From NCBI GenBank assembly GCA_907163375.1, contig CAJQUW010009290.1, positions 124,001-188,000 on the forward strand: a DNA stretch of 64,000 nucleotides, in the 5' to 3' direction. The stretch is from Prostheceraeus crozeri. Taxonomy: Eukaryota > Platyhelminthes > Polycladida > Euryleptidae. Below the pieces are notes generated by a model that worked only from the letters and a program-made list of their open reading frames with translations, was not told the origin of the DNA and did not search any database. The position numbers and the translations under genes are program-made. This document shows positions 1 through 11,534 of the stretch, one piece after another. How positions within the stretch are numbered: the first letter of the stretch is position 1; every line of letters starts with the position of its first letter.

Positions 1-1479
1 TGTATGCTTTTCGCATGTTATTTCAAGTGCGGCATGCTTTACATACTGAAGCCATACCAGTACAATGTTAAAAGAATGCATCAATTATGTCTAAAGGCCT
101 TTTGTCAGTGAAGATCACATTAATGTTACTACTGTTTTGTAAATAGGGAGATAATGACATTCAAGAGTCATACTTTCAATACTGAATTCGATTTTAATGC
201 ATGTAATTCTAAGATATTTCGTAAATAATCAATAAGTATTCAACCATCAACCATAATGCATTATGTAATTTTGAAATTAAGCATATCATCAATCCGAAAT
301 AACAACACATTATAATTCATGAACGCAAAAATAGTTATGTTTGAGATACATAAGTCAACATGATTGTACGGAAAATATCGTTTGAATGAATTGATGTTAA
401 TCAGCTTGGTTCATTAAGTAGAGCTTCCTAAGTGTACTGTTCAAGTTGATAGACAAGTGGCAACAAAGACATACTCGTTGAGCATATAATTCACAAGAAA
501 TATAATCTTCTTAAATATAACACTATCAAAAAGAAATATTCACGACTGGTATTACCGAAAAAAGTTATTTGACAGCAGTATGTAATATATATATTGTTTT
601 GCTATGTGACTAAAATCTCTACATACCAGAGGCATACAAATGAGAATGAATTTGCATCGGGTATCGTATATGAAACATACCAACAACTCGTATTTCAGTG
701 TAAAACAACCAATCACAGATAGAATAGTTCGTATCGCTACATACCAATCACATACGAAAGTAAGTGAAAAACATACCAGATCTCTGTAAGCATACGAGAA
801 TTTCGTATCAGATGTTAGTTTCAAATTGTATGTGATTTTGACATATGTTTGTATGCAGTTTTCGTATCCAGCGATTTACAATGTACTAAACCCAATATTA
901 ATTAATACCTATGGCGTCAACTTAAGTTGCCATTTCGACTCACACTTTGTGAGGGTAGCGGTGCGAAGCAATTTAATCTCAATAATTATATTCACTGTTA
1001 TAAATGCACCAATTGACTGTCCTCTGTTTCCAGATTCCAAATGAGTAATGACACATGATCATTCCATGTGGGTTATATTATCTCACATCACTCATCCATC
1101 ATTGCACATTAAAAATATTTTGTATTCTCTGATGTAATAGAATTGCATTACAATAGAAAGAAGGCGAAGCGATTGTCCACCGGGATATCAAATGAATAAT
1201 TGAGGTGTTAATTGAAAACTACAAAAATATAATCTTCTACGCAATTACATTATTACAATTCATGATCAAAAGTGAGAATTCTTCTTCAGATACAAATTTT
1301 ATTGATGTTGCACTGCTATTCATGAAGTTCCAAATGGGTGCTGAACCTGAGTACTAACTACGACTAATAAATGAGTCCCAAACTACCTTCTTCTCGGTAA
1401 TTTTAGCACTTTCATTTAGTACTCAGATATGTTCTTACCTAGATAGGACTTTATGATTTACAGTGAGGTAATCCTTGTG
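1..1479. other. no gene seen; CATACSA-rich segment
   Basis: I see no supported gene. Short open frames here lack family similarity and good splice context. Positions 540-880 are unusually dense in the heptamers CATACCA and CATACGA and their complements (near 624, 677, 739, 751, 772, 789 and, inverted, 690, 728, 803, 861). This resembles the internal repeat-motif style of the MITEs further along, so a decayed element is possible. Confidence 0.4.
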
Positions 1480-1754
1480 TACACTGCAAACTGTACGATA
1501 CGAAAGCTACTTACGAAACCGATGTACGAAGGGAGAATAACAAAATGTGCGAAAGCGCTATTTTTCGTGACCATACACTACGAAAGCGATTGGCTTTCCT
1601 GTTGGATAATCTTATTATCCAATAAGAATGCCAATCGCTTTCGTAGTTTATGAACACAAACAATACCGCTTTCGCACATTTTGTTATTCTCCTTTTGTAC
1701 ATCGGTTTCGTATTAAAAATCAGCCAGCTTTCGTGCTCTACAGTTTTCAGTGTA
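1480..1754. mobile_element. MITE, CGAAAGC family, copy 1
   Basis: A 275-bp near-palindrome. It starts TACACTGCAAACTGTA-like and ends with the inverted form (CAGTTTTCAGTGTA). The whole element folds about a centre near 1615 (GGATAATCTTATTATCC). Internal motifs are GCGAAAGC, GGAGAATAACAAAATG and TACATCGGTTTCGTA in both orientations. The outer TA on each side fits a TA target duplication as in Tc1/mariner elements. It encodes nothing; open frames on both strands are mirror images of one another because of the palindrome. Confidence 0.85.
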
Positions 1755-2981
1755 GCCAACATCAATGAAAGACTTTGTTGCACTGCAAGACTTTCTACGT
1801 GACCAAGACTTCCGAAACGTCGGAGAATATAAAATTTTGCATCTCTTTTGAAGAGTTTTTTTGAAAAGGAAGTGGCAATAGAATATTATGACCCTGATTC
1901 AACGTAGCAAAGTGCGTCAAGGTAACAAAATTTAAAAAAACAAGCTGACGACCGGTAATTTTTAGTAGGTGCGAAATATGATTTAAAAGAAAATTTTTAT
2001 ATCCTAAAATGTCTAAGAATTTAAAAATACTTACCATAAGAACAAACAACGGCTATCCTGTCCTCATGTGTAATGAATTGGCGAGTAAGTCGTTATGTTC
2101 AAAATCACTTATATATTGAAAAGATTCTATTTAACAGTCTGCCCATTCAGATGATAAGAGGACACGTCTGTTTCCAATCAAAATACCAGATCTAGGTAAC
2201 ACAGCGGGAATACGCTATCTAAAATCTACCAGGTGTGCAAGAGAATTAATATTAGTTCCTTAAGCTAAAACGTGAAAAATTCTACAAAATATGCATACAA
2301 ATTATTTGACTATTTTTAATGAGGTCATCAACAGGAACTTGGTCAGGACGATCGCGTTCCGACCGTTAAATCCTGGACGCCCAAACCCAACCAAGCGCGG
2401 TCCTGTACATTTAAGATGCACAGCCTCAAAAATTAAATTTATGGTAGAGAAAAATTAGCATCTACCAAAAAAAATTGAGTCACTATGTAATAATGATTTA
2501 ATGATGATTTATAATGATGTATCATATTATGATATATGATAATGATTTATGAATGAGTAATACGATTTACGCTTGAACATACAGCAAGGAATTATTTCAA
2601 GGAAGGAATATACTGTATAGAGCATGCAAGGATTTTTTCGTTCTTAAGTTAAACTTACCACTATTTTCCTAATTCCGCTCCACTTCGTAATCCGCATCAA
2701 CAAGCTACCATTCAATAAAACCTGCATGTCGGGAATAATTCCTACATTTAGCTTCGTCCGTTTCATGCATTCTACTCTATCACAAGTAAACCAGACTATT
2801 GAACTTATCTGATAACCTCTTCGCTTCAATTTCTCCGATGCTTTGCAGTCTATTGTTCTTTCTTTATATCTCTGTATCTTAATTATTGTAGAATCATACG
2901 AAACATGATCTGAAACAAATAAATAACACGAAATTATTTGACATAGTCTTATATTGATCTAAAGCATGATGTCCATGTATG
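1755..2981. other. no gene seen
   Basis: AT-rich sequence with only short open frames on both strands. I recognise no domain, RNA gene or repeat here. Confidence 0.5.
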
Positions 2982-3149
2982 TACACTGCAAACTGTGGAA
3001 TACCAAAGCTACTTGCGAAAGCGATGTACAAAACGGGAATAACAAAATGCACGATCAATAGCACTTTCGTACATTTTGTTATTCCCGCTTTGTACATCGC
3101 TTTCGTATTCAAAATCAGCCAACTTTCGTACGCTACAGTTAACAGTGTA
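2982..3149. mobile_element. MITE, CGAAAGC family, copy 2
   Basis: A shorter (168-bp) relative of the element at 1480. It starts TACACTGCAAACTGTG and ends ACAGTTAACAGTGTA, with internal GGGAATAACAAAATG and its complement around a small loop near 3056. The shared internal motifs GCGAAAGCGATGTAC and AATAACAAAATG tie the two copies together. TA borders are present on both sides. Confidence 0.85.
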
Positions 3150-3291
3150 AATGGAGCACTAGATGATCTGAGAGAAAGAGAGAGATGTGTTTATATTCAA
3201 AATAATGAAAATCATCAACACAACTCAAATAACCATGTAAATAATATTAAGACAAAGTAATGCATGATTTTGCAAGGCTTTTCTTGTTGAT

Positions 3292-3680
3292 GATTGTGAG
3301 CGAAAGCTACGCAAGTGGGACTGAGATATTCAAGCCCGTCCAAGTTGATTTGCCACAATTTTTGAATGTTAACTTTTGTTCGGTATGATGCTGTCTGTAT
3401 GTTATTCCTATTTCATGAATGGTATGGCGTGCTTTCATGTTTACTGATAGGTAATTATAATTAAATACGCTTTTCTAATTGGTATTTTCGGTTCCGTTGG
3501 ATTGTAGAATAGAATTCTCTTCTTTTGTCTGATATAAAGAGTTTCAAATACATGTTAATATTTGAAATATATCTGGGATATTATGTTAGCAAAATCAGTA
3601 AGACTGTCTGATAGTTGGCTTTTGTATGCATTGTCTCTTTTCACTGTCTGGTTTTAGATTTTCTATTCTAAGAAATTCTC
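3292..3680 (+). repeat. dispersed repeat G, copy 1
   Basis: Similar by eye to 25155-25460 in the same orientation. Shared blocks include CCAAGTTGATTT, TTGTTCGGTATGATGCTGT / TTGTTCGATAAGATGCTGT, a GAATGCTTTCATGTTTAC-like block, and repeated CTGATA motifs. Non-coding. Both copies follow a stretch with ACTTGCGAAAG-like motifs, so this may be the body of a longer non-autonomous element related to the CGAAAGC MITEs. Confidence 0.55.
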
Positions 3681-4800
3681 AAGCGACTTGGCACAAAATG
3701 TGATGCAACGGATGACAAGAGCTAGCTTCACAGTTATGGATGAAATTCAATCCATTTCGGAGTGACATGTCCGAAAACAGGTCAAATTTGCCACTTTCTC
3801 ACTCACGTTCATGAATGAAGCGGTGTGATCTTCTGAAAAAAATTTCAACCTTGTCTGACAGATGACCAATATTTGAAAGGTGACCAAATACCAGTGAAGC
3901 ATACATAAATGGAGAAGTGATCATTGCATGGAACATCACAACCAGTTCATTCTTTCCCAAACTCTCGCGCAAACAACGGATGATGTGAAAACGGCGGTAA
4001 GATCATCTCTTTACATATATAAATATTCAAGGTACGGTAATATCTGATAAGGACAACAAAACACAGATCCTGTGTCACATATGATTCATTAGTCTCTATT
4101 ATTGTCGACATTTAATGACTCTTTTACAAACTCTCAGTTTACCTCCAATAATCGATATCAAAAATTTAGGAAAGCTGATTTTAAGAAAAATAATGTTGTT
4201 TGCGTGTAGCAGGTCGATATAACTAATCCTATGAGTGTCTTTCATCTTTCCTCAGTAAACACATGCGACAATATGATGTTTTTATAAGTTAACGACAATT
4301 ACCACAGCATCAGTTGCACGATGAGGCGATTTTGCGATGTTTGCTGTTCAGTGATGTTATCCATGCAGTAGAACCCTTGCATTTGTCAACTGCTTCAAAT
4401 TTGTCCATGCCTATCGGAAATAGGCTTAAAATGATAATATAATGGCTGCACTTTTTGACCCTCAAAACAGATCTCAAACTCATCAATTACTGCTGTGAAA
4501 ACTTTTCCAGCAGCCTGTTTATGAATGTAGTGACAGCTTTCATTTTGAACATTGATTTATCCTGAGTTGTTCATACAGACCGACCAGTCATGCACGATTA
4601 TGTGTAAAAGCGAAACATTCACACTTTGCAATCTTCTAGCACGACACACATGCACGAGCATGATGTAAACAGTGAATAAATGAATTTCTTTCTTCATGCA
4701 TGATCGTGGACATGTCCAAAGTCATGTGATAGTAAAAGATTTGTGATGGGAACTTCTACACCCTCTGAGACCCGAGGAGGGTGGTGAGTGTACCTCCTTG
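3681..4800. other. no gene seen
   Basis: No supported gene, RNA gene or repeat boundary. The sequence ends abruptly where the retroelement fragment begins at about 4801. Confidence 0.5.
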
Positions 4801-5349
4801 ACTTATCTTTTTATGACTAATTTAATGAAGAATCAGAAGTACGGTCTAGTTAGATTATTATCTAATACTTCTAGATACATCGACGATTTATGCATTATTA
4901 ATTATAAAAAGTTTGATTCCTTGATACCACAGATTCACCCACCTAGTCTAGAAGCCAGTAGAAGTGGGAGTAATAACAAACAAGTAGAATATCTTGATAT
5001 TAATATAGATATCACTGACTGCGGCACAATTACATCTGTTTTTCATAAAGTCGATCATTTTAATTTCCCTGTCACCCTTTTAACCTTTCCGCAAAACTGT
5101 ATGCCCTACAGGACAGGCGCTAGAGTGTTTGTTGGACAAGTTTTAAGATATGAGCGCATCTGTACATTGGAAAAAGATTTCATCCAAAAAGTCAATCGTA
5201 CAGCTACTACTCTCATTAAGAGAGGATATAACAGCGTAGATCTCAAGCAAAGTGCTGAGAAGCAGCTGCATAAGCATAGTGAAACTTTATTAAATTACGG
5301 ATATTTTTCTGCTAAGCAGCTTCTTAATAATTGTGCGTGCTTTCATTGA
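4801..5349 (+). pseudogene. Penelope-type reverse transcriptase, C-terminal fragment
   Basis: An open frame of about 180 codons with RT motif C (SRYIDDLCII) at the N-terminal end, followed by the thumb region (YLDINIDI, FHKVDHFNFPV, LLTFPQNCM). It ends at a TGA after NNCACFH. Motifs A and B are missing, so it cannot be active. No GIY-YIG endonuclease follows, unlike the other Penelope lineages in the window. The nearly identical copy at 30973 supplies the missing motif B and shows LYTN motif-A chemistry, which supports Penelope-like affinity. Another RT class lacking an endonuclease is possible. Confidence 0.8.
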
Positions 5350-5940
5350 TTTAATTAATTTCGAGGCTGCTTTAATATAGCAGGGCCCGCCTGGGTGAGT
5401 TTGAGTGTTCAGGAGTAGGGGCCGAAACGCGAATCCTTACCCAAGTTCCTGTTGATGACCTGAATTGCACATTTTTTCAATTAGGCAATCTGTTGTAGTT
5501 GTTATTTCCTTTAACCTGTAGGGAACGCCACATGGGTCCTTTTGAGGGATCAAATTCTTTTCACTTATCGTTATCTTCTACTTCATCTTCTCCTCAATCA
5601 AAGCATTAAATTTCATTCTGACGCAACTGACATATACAAGCATCTGGGCGACCAGACCTACAGATTAAGTTTTGTCAATACATATACGCAATTTCCGCAA
5701 GTACTACACTGTCCAACACACAGTGTGGCAGACAGGCAGGAGCTCTCGAGTAAGCCATCAATTTTTTTTCTCACTCTACTTATATTTACAGTCTTTTTTT
5801 CATTACCTACCATTTGAATATTTTCAACATTTATATTTGTGTTTTATTCTTATTTTTCACATTGGTTTTACTTACTGAATAGTTCGATTTGTGATTTAAT
5901 TCATTATTAATTGTGTTTCGCCTAAGGTTGGCTCTTGCTA
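4801..5940 (+). mobile_element. 5'-truncated Penelope-type retroelement, copy 1
   Basis: The segment is almost identical by eye to 31188-32331: the reverse transcriptase 3' part plus about 590 bp of 3' non-coding sequence. Similarity begins abruptly inside the coding region, which fits 5' truncation during target-primed insertion. It ends near CGCCTAAGGTTGGCTCTTGC. The shared 3' part carries GGCCGAAACGCGA at about 5420, a motif related to the GAAAC ends of hammerhead-like motifs on other Penelope copies in this window. Confidence 0.8.
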
Positions 5941-6338
5941 TTTTGACTACTTACTGATTCAATTGGAATAAAATAGCACATGCAGATTCACTCTCGTAAA
6001 TGAAGATTTTGTATAGGCATGACCGGGTGATATGTCCTCAGCTCAAAGTAAAAAATGAAATAGAAAAATGCAGTTTCGGGACACCCAGAAACGAGTGTGC
6101 AGATCTCTAAGGATTTAACATGTTACATAGTGAATTTGCCATTTATTTCAAAGCAATTTCGTCAACCAAATTAAACTAAGTGGAATCAGTGAAGCATAAA
6201 ATAGGAAATAGGATGATATCTTTAATGTCTTAACTTTTGTAAACAGAATTATTTGATATTAAGTTGCATCTTTAGTTGAAAAATAGGAGCAGACGCGTTT
6301 TATGGGAAAAGTCTCAACTGTTATTCAATTGCATGTCT
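5941..6338. other. no gene seen
   Basis: AT-rich spacer between the retroelement copy and the candidate Ig-like exon. Nothing recognised. Confidence 0.5.
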
Positions 6339-6344
6339 ACTCAC

Positions 6345-6633
6345 CAATTCCACTTCTTTTATCAATGAGGTTGAATTTATTTGAAGAAATGCTTCCTAAT
6401 GAATTTTCAGCTGAACAGTAAAATGAAACATCGAATTTCGAAGTTTTGGGCATATTTTCACCGAGAGTATGGAATATCACTGTAGCTCCTGCAGTTTTGC
6501 TAACATTATAAGTAATCCTCCTGAATCCTGGTACTTCTAAGGAAGCGTTTTTGTTTACTATATTGAATCTTCTCAAATTTTCACTTATGCACCTATATCT
6601 TGACCTCTTTCCGGCGCGTAGACAAAGTTCTAT
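6345..6633 (-). CDS. candidate internal exon, Ig-like domain protein
   Basis: On the minus strand an open segment of 289 nt lies between a good acceptor (TGTATTTTCAG just above 6633) and a good donor (ATTG|GTGAGTAG at 6345). The translation begins IELCLRAGKRSRYRCIS and includes FDVSFYCSAENSLGS, which matches the F/G strand of an Ig domain (Y-x-C-x-A-x-N-x-x-G). A typical Ig Trp is not obvious, so the domain call is tentative. Its length is not a multiple of three, so it needs partner exons that I could not identify. It is probably part of a cell-surface or receptor-type host gene spread beyond what is readable here. Confidence 0.5.
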
Positions 6634-6779
6634 CTGAAAATACAATCAATGTAGTGATTATAACACAATGTACGCTGATTACAGGGTACGCTGATAACTA
6701 AATTTGTGTTTTGAATTAGCGGAGATAGTTATGTTGTAAGCAGGTTGAAAATCTGACGCCTCCCATATTATTGACGTTG

Positions 6780-6830
6780 CATCGATGGTCACAATACATC
6801 GATCACAAGTCATCGATGGTCACAATACAT
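6780..6830 (+). repeat. 20-bp direct repeat pair
   Basis: CATCGATGGTCACAATACAT occurs at 6780-6799 and again, identical, at 6811-6830, with 11 bp between. Confidence 0.8.
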
Positions 6831-7565
6831 TTAAGTCAAAAGCTTTCGTCGCCAAAGTTTATTGTCAACTTAGCAAAAGGCATGTACATGTATGTATATG
6901 AGATTACAATGAACTACGTAAATGGACCAATCTATGCAGTTAGTCACATTCCTCAGTGGATTCTAGTGAAGTCCGAATGCACAATTAAAGCAGTGAGACA
7001 ATCCCAAATAAAGTTTTGGACAAACGAATTATGATTTTGGAACGTACCTGAACCAATTAAAATTATAACACCGCCTCAGTGTGTCAGATCAGGGATGCTG
7101 GAAGTTGATGGAGACATACAAGGAGTCCACAGTCGATGGAACTTGAATGATAGCATAACATAGATCTTCCATAAATACAACAAAATGTACCTCATATTGA
7201 TAGGGTGCTTTGTGCAAGGAAAATCATGCGGTTATTGAATGAGCTCACAATGTTTATAAACATAGCAAGTTCATTAATTGTTCATTAAAGCTCATTAAAG
7301 TTCATTAGAATGTTTATCATAAATACTGCACATAAATGCTAGGCTAATTTGCTACCATTTCACAAATTTAAATGCTACCGAGCGCCACTTGATTAGATCT
7401 ACATTTGAAAGAATGATTTCGTCAGAATGTTTGATTTTTCATATCTAGGGGAACTCTCTTATTTCGATTATTTAAATTTTAATGGATTCATTTGAAGAAG
7501 CTATATCCGAACAGGTCGTAGTCTCTCACAGAGTGCTTTGCATTTTGAGTCACTGAGTGACTCCG
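6831..7565. other. no gene seen
   Basis: No supported gene. A short run of TTCATTAA-type repeats occurs near 7270-7315. Confidence 0.5.
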
Positions 7566-8133
7566 TACACTGTGAACCGTCAGCTACCAAATGAAATAAG
7601 TTTCGCTGCCAAACCTACTCATCAAAGTGACTAACATTTCTTCCCATATGAAGATGGTTTGACTTTCATGGATAGCAGACCGTGTTCATCTGGTAACGGT
7701 TGCCTGAATGAAATTCGAGGGTCTCGTGGGTAATTCGCTACCAAACCTTAATGCGGCTACCAGATCGATTACCTTGAAGCTAATTGGTTGACATCTTATT
7801 TCTTGTGTCATCATTTCTCAGAACGATGATTCGCTACCAGATGATTCGGCAACCATAGTCTTAGATTTTACCGTAACTTCTCATGGCAAGTTTGTTTTTT
7901 AATGCTACTTATAAATGTCCTGCGCAGCAATAGATTTACTATATATTTTTGTGCAGCACTTACTGTTCATTTCTGTCTAAGTCTGGTGATATCGAAGTCC
8001 CTTAATCTACTCCCTAATCTCCCAACACGATCCCTAATCTACTTAAGTCTGATTGCCGAACTGACTATGAGACCATCACAATTGCTCGATAATTTCTCTG
8101 TAAGCATGTACTTATATATAAATGAATAATTGC

Positions 8134-8191
<58 letters not shown>

Positions 8192-8573
8192 TAATATCAT
8201 AAATTAATAATAATAATAAATTAATTTTACTTCATGAAATTAGCAACCATTGTCAATTCGGACTTGATTTCAAAATTACTTTGTACATGTTGTTTGTTTC
8301 TGTGTACTTGTTACTTATGATAAAAAATCTGTGACTTACGTGTAATACAAGCGAATTCAATATTGTCAGTTCGATCTTTGTAAGTTAGATGATAATATCT
8401 TGCTGCTTATAACGCAGTAAAAGTAATATGCAGCTTCTGACATATTTACGCTATTACAAGAAAAAGAGGCATCTGATGCCACTATGCTGGCTTACAGCAG
8501 CAACGGTACCAGATGAAAGGAAATAAAAGCATTTGGCAGCAAGTATTTCATCGGTTTGGTAGCGTACAGTGTA
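7566..8573. mobile_element. non-autonomous element, GCTACCAAA family
   Basis: About 1.0 kb between inverted ends. The left end reads TACACTGTGAACCGTC followed by AGCTACCAAATGAAAT; the right end reads TTTGGTAGCGTACAGTGTA. GCTACCAAA/GGTAGC motifs recur inside (near 7735, 7755, 7835, 8505, 8555). It carries a long AT repeat at 8138-8184 and no transposase. The terminal TACACTGT is the same as in the CGAAAGC and GGCACGAAA MITE families, with TA at each border. Confidence 0.75.
8138..8184. repeat. (AT)n microsatellite
   Basis: An uninterrupted run of alternating A and T inside the MITE at 7566-8573. Confidence 0.95.
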
Positions 8574-8850
8574 CACCATATTCCTGCGCGAGTATGTTCT
8601 GTGTCATCACAACTTTTACAATTCGCCATCTACTCAACTTGATATTCACAAAATTGCTTTAGCAAGCTTGAAATATCGTCTAGATATTCCTCCACTGAAT
8701 TTTACTAACAAACATTTGGCTCCACCTGGTCCACGGAGAAGTTTTGAATTGAAACATTCAAAAGCCACATACTGTGTTAATTTCACAAACTTAGTGATAA
8801 TCGCACAACTGACTGAAGAGGAGAATTCACCACTTATAGACGCTAACTGA
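8569..8850 (+). CDS. unrecognised open frame, possible 3' exon
   Basis: About 93 codons, of which the first two overlap the right end of the adjacent MITE. The C-terminal half (LDIPPLNFTNKHLAPPGPRR, then a Cys and Asn-rich tail ending in LIDAN) has a more protein-like composition than neighbouring frames, but I recognise no family. No clear acceptor precedes it. It may be a chance frame or a terminal exon whose upstream part was displaced by the MITE. Confidence 0.2.
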   Translation: MYTIFLREYVLCHHNFYNSPSTQLDIHKIALASLKYRLDIPPLNFTNKHLAPPGPRRSFELKHSKATYCVNFTNLVIIAQLTEEENSPLIDAN

Positions 8851-10147
8851 ATGATCTTCAACTAGATCTTTTGGCATCTTTGGCTGCGCTACATATTTGT
8901 CCAATAACTTTTTCTTTCAATAATACTATTCAATTTGCCGAATCTTATGATTTTACCCTATTTATCGCCAATGGCATAATAGTGCAATGATCGACATATT
9001 ACCACATGGTATGGCGAACCAATGTTGTTATCCATATGCTGGACGAACCAGACTATTCGTGTAAGTAAAAATCAAAATATCCTATTTCTCTCCGGAAAAT
9101 TTCATGCCAAACAGTTAGTTAATGAGTTGTAAGTAAAAAAAGTAATGGCTGATAAATGAAATAGTTCTACCGATTAGTGGTCATTTGTAAAGTTTAAATA
9201 CAAATATTAACTGTTCCAGATTAAAGTTCGTTCTTTATGCACACAATGCGAGAACTCTTCGAAAATTCCAGTGACCCAAAAATGTCCAGTTACGTTTGAC
9301 ATACTTGTATGTAGGCGTAGGCCACATTCTAAAACAGGATTATTGTGAATATGTGGAAGTACTTTATAAGCATTGTAAGTTACACGTAATTCTATTCTAG
9401 AATCAAAGTCTTCAATGATGATGTGGCTAAGAATATGTAAATTAAAGGAATACTGTTCAAATACTGTATATGCTACATCCCAAGAATGTAAAGTTGTGAT
9501 GGTGTTAAAAGAGAATAATCGGTTTCAACCATATCACAAGTTCTGCACATCAGCTAATTGTGTTATTCGCATGTAAAGTGCCTGTAATACTACGTGAAAC
9601 GATACGTACTTCACTTCAAAGCTCTGCAGCTTTTTTCTAGACTGAACAATTTTTAGTTCATGTTACCACCTCAGAAGTGGGTGCAGAAACATTTTTTTAG
9701 ATGGTCAAAACGTGTTTTTTTATCTTTTTTGCTGCAGCATTGTTATCTTTTCTTTGGAATTGAAGGCTTACCAAACAATCGGTAGCCTCAAAACTGTTTT
9801 ATGAGAGTAATCATAGAAGTAGATAATAGAGATATTACTAGAAGCTACTCATCTATTTGTTCATTTTTGGCCGCACTGGAGACAATGTTGTGACAAATAA
9901 AATTCAGGTATAAATTTTCCCGATTATGAGCATTGGTGTCACAAATGCCACCAATGTTTGCCTAAATGTCGAGGCTTAAAAATAGATAAAAATAAAAATA
10001 ATAAAAATAGAAGCTGACTGTAAACATAACTGCATATTTCTAATAGGTATGGCGCACCAGCCACACAACTGTATTTATTTCATCTAAGAAATGAGCAACA
10101 TTGATTAATTCGATGATTTCTGGTATATTATCTGATACTACTGACAC
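8851..10147. other. no gene seen
   Basis: AT-rich, with homopolymer runs and short simple repeats (AAAATAAT near 9985-10005). No gene or element recognised. Confidence 0.5.
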
Positions 10148-10424
10148 TACACTGCAAAAACTCTAGGGCACGAAATTTCGCTTGAATTAGGCATCAATTC
10201 TAACCAACACAAGGCACGAGTAGGCGCGAGGTCCATAGTGCCAAGTTCGTGTCCATTGATTTTTCCATCGATTTCATTGGATAAACAAATATTTCGTTTG
10301 ACGCCTATTAGTGCCTAGTGACGCCTACTGGTGCCTCGAGGCACTGGAAAGGCACTAACTAAGCGCTAACTGGCACGAAATTTCGGCTTCGTGCGTAAAT
10401 TAGTGGCATACAGTTTACAGTGTA
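10148..10424. mobile_element. MITE, GGCACGAAA family, copy 1
   Basis: 277 bp bounded by TACACTGCAAAAACTC and CAGTTTACAGTGTA. It is internally rich in GGCAC, AGTGCC and GGCACGAAATTTCG in both orientations. The same internal sequence, in the opposite orientation, is at 16743-17007, including an ATTGGATAAACAAA block. No coding capacity. TA borders are present. Confidence 0.85.
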
Positions 10425-10553
10425 CAAGGAATCTTATGCATCCGAAATTTATTCCAGGCATTGATGCATTCAGTAATAGTTGCTGCTAAACTGACGGATA
10501 CTACTGATAATGTAAGCAATATGCAAAAATTGGTATTTTATTAATGCATATCT

Positions 10554-11104
10554 TTACAATTCACGCATCAGAAATTTGCTCCAGGCAAATATGGCCTGCT
10601 GATGGTACCTGATGTTGAGATAACTTGACTTTTGTTTTGGTATGCCCTCTTTTTGAATTAATCGGCGAGAAATTACTTCAATCTCACACATTTGCAAATG
10701 ATCAACTTTTACTAGATACTGAAAATGAGCAATGAATCTAATCAAGCGCAACAAATTCATAAAAAATCAAAGAGCTTTAAAATGAATGACCAAGACATTT
10801 TCATTTCGAAATGATTGTTTAAATTGATGCTACTCAGTCGTGAAAAAGACTTTTGGTAATGTTGAGAAGTGAGTAAATGTATTTACCCTTTGAATGCCAT
10901 TTTCCTCTTTCAACTTTTCTACTTCGCATGATAGAACGTATTTTTCTTCCAGTCTTGTTTCAATTATCTCATCATGATTTACATCCATCGCAGCTCTCCA
11001 TGTAGCAAGTGAATCACTCCACTTGTGTCTTTGTATCCTCGCTTTGAATTTAAGTTGCGCTCGTTGAGAAATGGCATTTTCGATCAATAGAAAATTAAAT
11101 AATA
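10554..11104 (-). CDS. two-exon 3' end of an unrecognised coiled-coil protein gene
   Basis: Exon 1 runs 11104-10887: acceptor TTTCAG|TATT above it, donor AAGG|GTAAATA below. Exon 2 runs 10718-10554: acceptor CATTTTCAG|TATC, stop TAA after FLMREL. The 168-bp intron joins phase 0 to phase 0, so the reading frame continues, which is good support for a real gene. The product segment is about 127 residues. It is Lys/Glu-rich and probably helical (SDSLATWRAAMDVNHDEI, RLEEKYVLSCEVEKLKEE), consistent with a coiled coil. I do not recognise the family. Upstream exons must lie above 11104, and a SINE-like sequence sits in that upstream intron region. Confidence 0.5.
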
Positions 11105-11227
11105 CTGAAATTGAAAGAAGAGAAATTGAAAAAACAAAGGTCTGCCGCAATACATTGAATAACATAGAATGACAACTATTAAGTCAATAAAAGACACCAA
11201 CACCCTTGATTCCCCGACCGCACTCGC

Positions 11228-11297
11228 CTGACCTAGGAATCGAACCGAAGTCCGCGATAAAGAGAAGCTCGCACCTTTTTCAAAAGGCCACGCTGAC
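11228..11297 (-). repeat. tRNA-like sequence, possible SINE head
   Basis: On the minus strand GTCAGCGTGGCC starts a tRNA-like segment resembling the 5' end of class II (Leu/Ser-type) tRNAs. It is followed at tRNA-like spacing by a B box, GGTTCGATTCC (11236-11246). The arms pair only partly, so this is not a working tRNA. It could be a SINE head or a tRNA pseudogene. Confidence 0.35.
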
Positions 11298-11534
11298 GGT
11301 TCAGAAAAGAAGAGAAATGTTAAACAAAATAAAATTTCAGCCATGCTTTGCATACCGGCCATCGCGGAGCTACAGTTCAAAAGTGAATGTTTGGTCTAGG
11401 AGCCGTTCAGCGATGTCGGAACAAGGGGGGACGAAGGGGAGCATAACCCCTTGCCCTGTCTGAGGAGGGGCAAATGTGCCATTGAGCAAATGTGTAGTCA
11501 TACTACAATTGTGTTCGAGATTTTACCTTGAATT

